This document shows, piece by piece, positions 58,606 through 64,000 of a stretch of 64,000 nt of DNA. Location of the stretch: assembly GCF_000271405.2 (NCBI RefSeq), contig NC_018081.1:711606-775605 (forward strand), given 5' to 3'. Position 1 is the stretch's first letter. Each line of letters opens with the position of its first letter. Origin of the DNA: Enterococcus hirae ATCC 9790 (lineage in GTDB: Bacteria > Bacillota > Bacilli > Lactobacillales > Enterococcaceae). The position numbers and the translations under genes are program-made. Below the pieces are notes generated by a model that ran no database searches, was not told the origin of the DNA, and saw only the letters and a list, made by a program, of their open reading frames with translations.

Positions 58606-58650
58606 AAAGCCTTTATCCGAAACGACAGGTTCGTTTTGATAAAGGCTTTT
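58606..58650 (+). terminator. Terminator of the lysine ABC operon
   Basis: AAAGCCTTTATC (58606-58617) pairs with GATAAAGGCTTT (58638-58649) around AAACG/CGTTT and is followed by T-rich sequence. Confidence 0.85.
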
Positions 58651-58873
58651 CCTTTTTTGGGAAATGATTCACTATTTTCTCATGTTTATCTGCAATTTAT
58701 TTGAACATCATTCATTAATTCATCAGTCGATCAATCCTCTCTTCTTAGATTGATTGGTCTGATTGCATTTGTTTGAAAATGAATTTTTGAATATTTTCTG
58801 AATTAAGTTGTAATTTTTAGAAAATTCTATTAATATAGAAATTATCAAATTTTTTAGTTAGGATGATTAAACA

Positions 58874-60229
58874 ATGGTTGAAGAGCAACAAGAACTACAG
58901 CGTGGACTTAAGAATAGACACGTTCAATTGATTTCGATCGGTGGTGCGATCGGAACAGGTCTTTTCTTAGGAGCAGGAAAAACGATTCAATTAGCTGGTC
59001 CCTCTATTTTACTGGCTTATCTTATTACCGGGTGCGTTTGCTTCTTTATTATGCGTGCCTTAGGTGAACTTTTATTATCTAATACAAATAATCATTCATT
59101 TCTTGATTTTGTTGCAGAATATCTTGGAAAAAAAGTTGCTTTCGTAACAGGTTGGACTTATTGGTTTTGTTGGGTTGCGATCGCCATGGCGGATTTGACA
59201 GCGATCGGGATGTATGTCCGTTACTGGGTTCCAGGAGTCCCACAATGGCTTCCTGAATTGATCGCTCTGATTTTACTGCTTGGTTTAAACATGGTGGCTG
59301 TTTCATTATTTGGTGAATTAGAATTTTGGTTTGCTTTGATCAAAGTCGTTTCCATTATTGCATTTATTATCGTTGGTATTTACATGATTCTTACCCATTA
59401 CAAAACAAGTGCTGGACCTGCTAGTATCACCAATCTCTGGTCACATGGCGGCTTTTTCCCAACTGGTACGAAAGGATTCATTCTTTCCTTTCAGATGGTC
59501 ACATTTGCCTTTACAGGAATCGAATTAGTCGGTTTGGTTGCTGGTGAGACCAAAAACCCTGAGAAAGTCTTACCCGAAGCTATCAATAATATTCCTATTC
59601 GAATCATTCTTTTTTACCTTGGTTCTTTGTTCGTTATCATGTCTATCTATCCTTGGAATAGCTTAGATGCGAACAACAGCCCATTTGTCGAAGTGTTTTC
59701 AGAAATTGGGATCACCGTAGCCGCTTCTTTGATTAATTTAGTCGTATTGAGTGCTGCGGCTTCTGCTTGTAACAGCGCGATCTACAGTACAGGACGTATG
59801 TTACGCTCTCTTTCACAAGAAGGTAGCGCGCCTAAAAAATTCCGTCAGTTGACTTCTCACCGTGTACCAGGAAATGCGTTAGTTTTTTCAACTATTGTGA
59901 TTTTTATTTCCGTTATCCTAAATTATGTGATGCCTAGTGAAGTATTTACACTCGTCAGCAGTATTGCGACTACTTGCTTTTTATTTATCTGGGGAATACT
60001 CGTTTACACTCACTTAAAATATCGTAAAAGTATGTTAGGTAAAAAAGAGCATACGTTCAAAATGCCTTTTTATCCTTATAGTAATTTTCTTGTTTTTGCC
60101 TACATGATTTTCATTTGTCTAGTTTTATTTCTTGGCAAAGACACACGTATTGCCTTACTCTTAACTCCTGTTTGGTTTATTGGGTTATTGATCATTTATC
60201 GAATGAAATACGAGAAACAATCACTTTGA
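58874..60229 (+). CDS. APC family amino acid permease
   Basis: This 451-residue protein has twelve membrane segments. The N-terminal GLKNRHVQLISIGGAIGTGLFLGAG and the later GIELVGLVAGETKNPEKVLPEAIN are signatures of the amino acid transporter (AAT) group that includes the D-serine/D-alanine/glycine carrier CycA, AnsP and LysP. The substrate cannot be fixed. No T-box or riboswitch lies in the 271 bases upstream. AGGATG precedes the ATG. Nearby transporters are also for amino acids. Confidence 0.9.
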   Translation: MVEEQQELQRGLKNRHVQLISIGGAIGTGLFLGAGKTIQLAGPSILLAYLITGCVCFFIMRALGELLLSNTNNHSFLDFVAEYLGKKVAFVTGWTYWFCWVAIAMADLTAIGMYVRYWVPGVPQWLPELIALILLLGLNMVAVSLFGELEFWFALIKVVSIIAFIIVGIYMILTHYKTSAGPASITNLWSHGGFFPTGTKGFILSFQMVTFAFTGIELVGLVAGETKNPEKVLPEAINNIPIRIILFYLGSLFVIMSIYPWNSLDANNSPFVEVFSEIGITVAASLINLVVLSAAASACNSAIYSTGRMLRSLSQEGSAPKKFRQLTSHRVPGNALVFSTIVIFISVILNYVMPSEVFTLVSSIATTCFLFIWGILVYTHLKYRKSMLGKKEHTFKMPFYPYSNFLVFAYMIFICLVLFLGKDTRIALLLTPVWFIGLLIIYRMKYEKQSL

Positions 60230-60320
60230 AATACAGACAACAATCCATACTAAAAAAAAATAGATTGATAAAAGTATGTTAGGACTCTCTTTTTTATAAG
60301 CCGCAAAAAATCTTTAGAAT

Positions 60321-60450
60321 ATGAGATTGAGACAAAAGTGTTTCGCATCAAGAATAAGAAGGAATTTCCGAAGATGCCACTTTTGTCTCACCATTTATTC
60401 GGTTTTAGAGCTTCTAGAAGCGACTGAGGCAAGTTTTGGCTCAGCCTCCA
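60321..60450 (-). repeat. Dispersed intergenic repeat, copy R3
   Basis: On the minus strand it reads GGCTGAGCCAAAACTTGCC, then CGAATAAATGGTGAGACAAAA, then ATCTTCGGAAAT, then TTTTGTCTCAATCTCA. That is collinear with the copy at 9500-9703. It occupies most of the 407-base gap before brnQ; no gene is seen there. Confidence 0.7.
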
Positions 60451-60636
60451 GATTTTTTGGTCAATTACTTATAGAACATCTCCCCTTCAATTACTCTCTC
60501 ACAGAACCACTCAGGATATAATGATTATTTCAACTCAAGATCAATACTTTATACTCATTATTTGATTAGAAAAACATTGCTAAACTACGTTATTTTTGTT
60601 ACTTTAAAAAAGTATAAATAAGTAAAGGAGAAATCT

Positions 60637-61992
60637 ATGACAAAAAAATTGACGTTCAAAGAAAGTATGTTTATCGGTTCAATGTTATTCGGTTTATTTT
60701 TTGGTGCTGGTAATTTGATTTTTCCCGTTCACATGGGACAAGAATCTGGCTCTGCCGTTTTCTGGGCCAATCTTGGCTTCTTAGTAACTGGGATCGGACT
60801 ACCTTTTTTAGGTGTAATTGCCATCGGTGTTTCAAAAACATCAGGGGTTTATGAATTAGCAGAACGGATCGGCAAAAAATATGCTTTGGTTTTTACTGTT
60901 TTGCTTTACCTCGTCATCGGACCGTTTTTCGCCTTACCAAGATTAGCAACTACCTCTTTTGAAATTGGTTTAGCTCCATTTATCCAAGCCAAGCAACAAC
61001 ATGTATTTTTAGTTATTTTTAGTATTTTATTTTTCTTCACTGCTTGGTGGTTATCCAGACGGCCTACTAAAATCCTTGATTATGTAGGAAAATTCCTTAA
61101 TCCTGCCTTTTTGATTTTACTAGGAATCTTGTTGGTACTTGCTTTTATTCATCCATTGGGTGCAATCGATCAAGCTACTGTCCAACCTAGTTATCAAGAA
61201 CATGCTTTCTTTACTGGTTTTACTCAAGGATACAATACATTAGATGCACTTGCTGCCTTAGCATTTGGTATCCTTATTGTTACTACGATTCGCAATATGG
61301 GTGTAACAAAGCCTTCTGAGATTGCTAAGGATACGATCAAATCTGGTGCAATCAGTATCGTTTTGATGGGAATCATCTACACATTACTTGCTTATGTGGG
61401 AACAATGAGTCTCGGTGGATTTGCTTTAAGTTCAAATGGCGGGATCGCCTTAGCGCAAATCGCAGATCATTATTTAGGAACTTATGGCAGCATCTTGCTC
61501 GCTCTTATTGTGATCCTTGCTTGCTTAAAAACAGGGATTGGACTAATCACTGCTTTCGCAGAAACCTTTACCGATCTGTTTCCTAAAAGAAATTACATTG
61601 TATTTGTGACACTAGCTAGTGCACTTGCTTGTTTGGTCGCTACTGTGGGATTGACAAATATCATCCAAATTTCATTACCTGTCTTGATGTTTATTTATCC
61701 TTTAGCAATGACCTTGATCTTACTCGTTCTTGTGGGTCCATTGTTTAAACAACGTCCTGCTGTTTACCGCATGACCACTTATTTTACACTAATTGCTTCA
61801 ATTTTAGACGGTTTAAATGCTTGCCCAGACGGAATCAAGCAAACCAGCTTTGTCAAAACGTTGTTAGACTTCGCAACGAATTATCTGCCATTCTTTAAAT
61901 TAGGAATGGGTTGGATCGTCCCAGCATTGATTGGTTTAGTAATTGGCTTGATTTGGAGTATGGTTAAAAAAGAAACACCTGTTGTAGAGTAA
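60637..61992 (+). CDS. brnQ: Branched-chain amino acid carrier BrnQ
   Basis: This 451-residue sodium- or proton-coupled carrier for Leu, Ile and Val has twelve membrane segments. The opening [28 protein letters not shown] and the internal [18 protein letters not shown] are family signatures. AAAGGAG precedes the ATG. It is a single gene with a long hairpin terminator 70 bases after the stop. No regulatory RNA is seen. Confidence 0.93.
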   Translation: MTKKLTFKESMFIGSMLFGLFFGAGNLIFPVHMGQESGSAVFWANLGFLVTGIGLPFLGVIAIGVSKTSGVYELAERIGKKYALVFTVLLYLVIGPFFALPRLATTSFEIGLAPFIQAKQQHVFLVIFSILFFFTAWWLSRRPTKILDYVGKFLNPAFLILLGILLVLAFIHPLGAIDQATVQPSYQEHAFFTGFTQGYNTLDALAALAFGILIVTTIRNMGVTKPSEIAKDTIKSGAISIVLMGIIYTLLAYVGTMSLGGFALSSNGGIALAQIADHYLGTYGSILLALIVILACLKTGIGLITAFAETFTDLFPKRNYIVFVTLASALACLVATVGLTNIIQISLPVLMFIYPLAMTLILLVLVGPLFKQRPAVYRMTTYFTLIASILDGLNACPDGIKQTSFVKTLLDFATNYLPFFKLGMGWIVPALIGLVIGLIWSMVKKETPVVE

Positions 61993-62060
61993 CGGCATCT
62001 AGAACGATCATTCTTCTAAAATAAGGAACGGTGTGCTATCATCACTTCTGTGAAATGAAC

Positions 62061-62136
62061 AGAGCATATTTGAAGTAACTTTCCATTATTAGATTGCATC
62101 TAACAGTGGAAAAGTGCTTCAAATATGCTCTATTTA
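62061..62136 (+). terminator. Terminator of brnQ
   Basis: A 15-bp outer stem, AGAGCATATTTGAAG (62061-62075) with CTTCAAATATGCTCT (62117-62131), and an inner CTTTCCA/TGGAAAAG stem are followed by TATTTAT. Confidence 0.75.
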
Positions 62137-62359
62137 TATATACAAGAAGGAACCTGTGTATTTTACTTCTATTTTCGGCTCTGAATTTTTTACTAAGTCA
62201 TTAGAATCAACAGATAACTGACAAAATTACTTTTTGAATGAATCCATTGGATGTATTTAATTATTTAGTCAAATGGCTAGCAGAAATATATTTTCCTAAA
62301 AAAATTACCAACTTCCAAAAACTTTCGTCACAAAAAATTCACAACTCCTGAGTAATATA

Positions 62360-62444
62360 TAAGCATACCAACAAACAACCCTAACAACACTTTTTCATTT
62401 TTAACTCCTTATCCTGCTAGCTCCCCGGCTAGCAGGACTTTTTT
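62360..62444 (+). ncRNA. Possible short RNA ending in a terminator
   Basis: A TATATAAG -10-like element (about 62356) is followed by an unstructured A/C-rich stretch of about 50 bases. A perfect terminator then ends it: TCCTGCTAGC at 62412-62421 with GCTAGCAGGA at 62428-62437, then CTTTTTT. No gene precedes this terminator, since brnQ ends in its own. No good -35 is seen. Confidence 0.35.
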
Positions 62445-62455
62445 ATTGAACTAGA

Positions 62456-62503
62456 AATGGCTGAGACAAACCTGAAAAATAGTTTTGTCTCAACCATTTT
62501 GTG
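62456..62503. repeat. Mini inverted repeat related to the dispersed family (R6)
   Basis: AAATGGCTGAGACAAA pairs with TTTTGTCTCAACCATTTT around a 12-base loop. It looks like the two outer arms of the dispersed repeat with the middle deleted. Confidence 0.5.
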
Positions 62504-62598
62504 TTTTAGTTTATCTATAACCAACTAGCCAGCTTTTGTCATTCCTGGTAGTCTTACCAATTTTTCAAAGTATCATTCTTGGTTTTCGTTTTATTGTA

Positions 62599-62934
62599 TC
62601 AAAAAAACTGCCAATTCATCCAAGTAGGATTATGAAAACCTGTAAAGTAATAGAGGCAGAAATAAATTACCCAAACACTGCCAACTAAGACATCGATTCG
62701 TTTTCCAACTTTAGATTTTACTGATTCTCCCAAGCCAACAAACACCATCATCAGACCAATCAAAAATAAATTTAATGCGTTTGTATAATAGTTATCCAAA
62801 TCTGGAAATAGGACGAACACTATATTTAAAGAAACAACGATTGCAGCTGCAGAAAGGAATAAAGAATCAAATATATTCCATCCGGCTATCTTCCAATTTT
62901 TGGTCATATAATTAATCAAACGATTCTTTGGCAT
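62599..62934 (-). CDS. Small membrane protein, hypothetical
   Basis: This 111-residue protein begins MPKNRLINYMTKNWKIAGW and has three to four hydrophobic segments. The ATG at 62934 follows AGAGGTG by 6 bases; the GTG three codons earlier overlaps that site. Small polytopic proteins of this size include bacteriocin immunity proteins and many unknowns. I see no bacteriocin gene beside it and assign no function. Confidence 0.6.
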   Translation of the reverse strand: MPKNRLINYMTKNWKIAGWNIFDSLFLSAAAIVVSLNIVFVLFPDLDNYYTNALNLFLIGLMMVFVGLGESVKSKVGKRIDVLVGSVWVIYFCLYYFTGFHNPTWMNWQFF

Positions 62935-63048
62935 CCATAACACCTCTCTATTGATTGATAAAATCCATCTATCCTCATGACTTAATTATGTACTGCTCTA
63001 ATATTGATTTTAAGTTTTCTCTTCGCCAACATCATATGACAAAAAGCA

Positions 63049-63090
63049 AAAAGCGACGGAAAATGAAGAATCTATTCCATCGCTGTTTTT
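63049..63090 (-). terminator. Terminator of the 124-residue hypothetical gene
   Basis: On the minus strand AAAAACAGCGATGG and CCGTCGCTTTTTG form a stem with an inner GAA/TTC pair and a T run. Confidence 0.7.
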
Positions 63091-63094
63091 GCTT

Positions 63095-63469
63095 CTATTT
63101 AGATAACCGCTCTTGATCTCCTGCTGGAGAAAGACTGGTGATTTTTTCGATTTGATCAATTGGAACCATTCGTATTTGTTGTTCCTTGTTTTGTAGGCGA
63201 ATCATGACTACTTCTTTTTCAACATTTTTTGTAGCTACCCAGCCTGAAATCGTTTCGTACTTATTACTTTTTCGATTGGCTCTTACTTGTAAAATCACTA
63301 AACTATGTTGAGTAGCTGCTTTTTGCAGCTCTAAAACAAACTTTCCTTGCAAACGTACATTCTCTGCTATTTTTTCAGTGTCATTTACAAAAGAATCAAA
63401 AAGCTGATACGACGTATGCGTGACTAACTTGGTCAATTTCTTCATTGGTGATACTGTTTCTTCGTTCAT
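63095..63469 (-). CDS. Hypothetical protein, 124 aa
   Basis: This protein begins MNEETVSPMKKLTKLVTHTSYQLFDSF. It has a helical first half and a beta-rich second half (SLVILQVRANRKSNKYETISGWVATKNVEKEVVMIRLQ). The second half looks like a small barrel of the YolD/SM-like type, but I cannot place it. AAAGGAGGA lies 9 bases before the chosen ATG; a GTG three codons earlier overlaps it. It is a single gene next to the phosphatase. Confidence 0.6.
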   Translation of the reverse strand: MNEETVSPMKKLTKLVTHTSYQLFDSFVNDTEKIAENVRLQGKFVLELQKAATQHSLVILQVRANRKSNKYETISGWVATKNVEKEVVMIRLQNKEQQIRMVPIDQIEKITSLSPAGDQERLSK

Positions 63470-63605
63470 TGAATGCACTCCTCCTTTAGCTAAGAAAGTG
63501 TTACTTAATTAACTATATTCTACCTAAGATTTAACGAAATAACAAGAATATTATCTATACTGAGCAACAAAAAGAAAGCGTTACCTATATAAATATATCG
63601 TTATT

Positions 63606-64000
63606 TTATTTATCTTTTTTCCATTCTTGCATCCAATACTTGAGCCCTTCAGTCAATAATTGGTAAGTTTCGTCAAAGTTATCGGTATAGTATGGATCAG
63701 GAACATTTTGTGTTTCTTTTCCAGGAACCCGACTTAAAAATAAATGGATCTTATGTTGTGCGTCGGTCGGTGCCATCCGTTGTAAATCCTCTACGTTAGA
63801 TTGATCCATGCCAATGATCCAATCAAATCGTTGAAAATCTTCTTCTGTGATTTGGCGTGCAATCATTTGACTCGTATCCACGTTCTCATTTTCTAAAATT
63901 TTCTTTGTTCCTTTATGAGGTGAACGCCCCACTTCATAAGTGCTTGTCGCTGCAGAATCAATCAAAAATCGATCAGATTGTCCGTCTTCAGCTACCATTT
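63606..64000 (-). CDS. Low-molecular-weight protein tyrosine phosphatase, 5' end outside window
   Basis: The frame is open to the window edge, so the first residues lie outside, including the P-loop C-X5-R-S with the catalytic Cys. What is present starts MVAEDGQSDRFLIDSAATSTYEVG. It has RSPHKGTKKIL, the FDWIIGMDQSNVEDLQRMAP segment and the general-acid aspartate in VPDPYYTDNFDETYQLL, all diagnostic of the family (about 155 residues in total). Gram-positive members act on tyrosine-phosphorylated proteins and sometimes on arginine phosphate. Confidence 0.9.
   Translation of the reverse strand, partial: MVAEDGQSDRFLIDSAATSTYEVGRSPHKGTKKILENENVDTSQMIARQITEEDFQRFDWIIGMDQSNVEDLQRMAPTDAQHKIHLFLSRVPGKETQNVPDPYYTDNFDETYQLLTEGLKYWMQEWKKDK

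Noticed and set aside
58603..58873. T-box or riboswitch ahead of the APC permease
   Set aside because: I found no GGGTGGNACCGCG-type T-box core and no L-box blocks.

Overview
The window looks like an Enterococcus chromosome. It is low in GC and A/T-rich between genes, with strong AGGAGG-type ribosome sites. D-Ala-D-Ala ligase, CshA, MurF, L25, S14 and KimA read as enterococcal, and the ligase places it near the E. faecium / E. hirae / E. durans group. That species call comes from memory of protein sequences, not from a search. I see no tRNA, rRNA, insertion sequence, prophage or CRISPR array.

Layout. 1-9.4 kb is a surface-protein block: the end of an Mga-type regulator, a secreted protein with helical and Ig-like repeats (minus strand), and divergently a large M60 (enhancin-type) metallopeptidase split by a one-base frameshift in an A7 tract. 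9.7-22.6 kb holds an acyltransferase, a P-type calcium ATPase, a decayed transcription unit, queA, the potassium importer kimA, a YhgE/Pip phage-infection protein and an oxidoreductase. 22.8-29.8 kb carries zinc-free S14 behind a Zur-like box, then the conserved cell-wall block ddl-murF-cshA-acpS-alr-mazF, in which no mazE is present. 29.9-36.1 kb contains small membrane proteins, a GNAT enzyme, udk, a YjjG-type phosphatase, an RsuA-type pseudouridine synthase and a probable structured RNA with its own terminator. 36.2-45.7 kb holds rplY behind an attenuator-like leader, a MATE exporter, a YsnF-type stress protein, a CorC/HlyC-type protein, an unrecognised three-repeat protein and the potassium transporter kup. 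46-49.4 kb is pnp-rpsO and def. 49.5-55.5 kb has an unrecognised 1031-residue coiled-coil protein and a three-gene operon joining a sirtuin, an acetyltransferase-chorismate mutase fusion and the niacin repressor NiaR. 55.7-62 kb is amino-acid transport: a lysine riboswitch ahead of an ABC importer, an APC permease and brnQ. The window ends inside a low-molecular-weight tyrosine phosphatase.

How parts fit. ddl, murF and alr supply and use D-Ala-D-Ala for peptidoglycan. KimA and Kup are two different potassium importers. The lysine riboswitch ties the ABC importer to lysine supply. The sirtuin and NiaR share NAD metabolism.

The strongest candidates for something undescribed are the 1031-residue protein (49562-52657), the three-repeat protein (42235-43152), the structured RNA at 32447-32680, and the M60 frameshift. 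A dispersed intergenic repeat with inverted ends recurs at six places.
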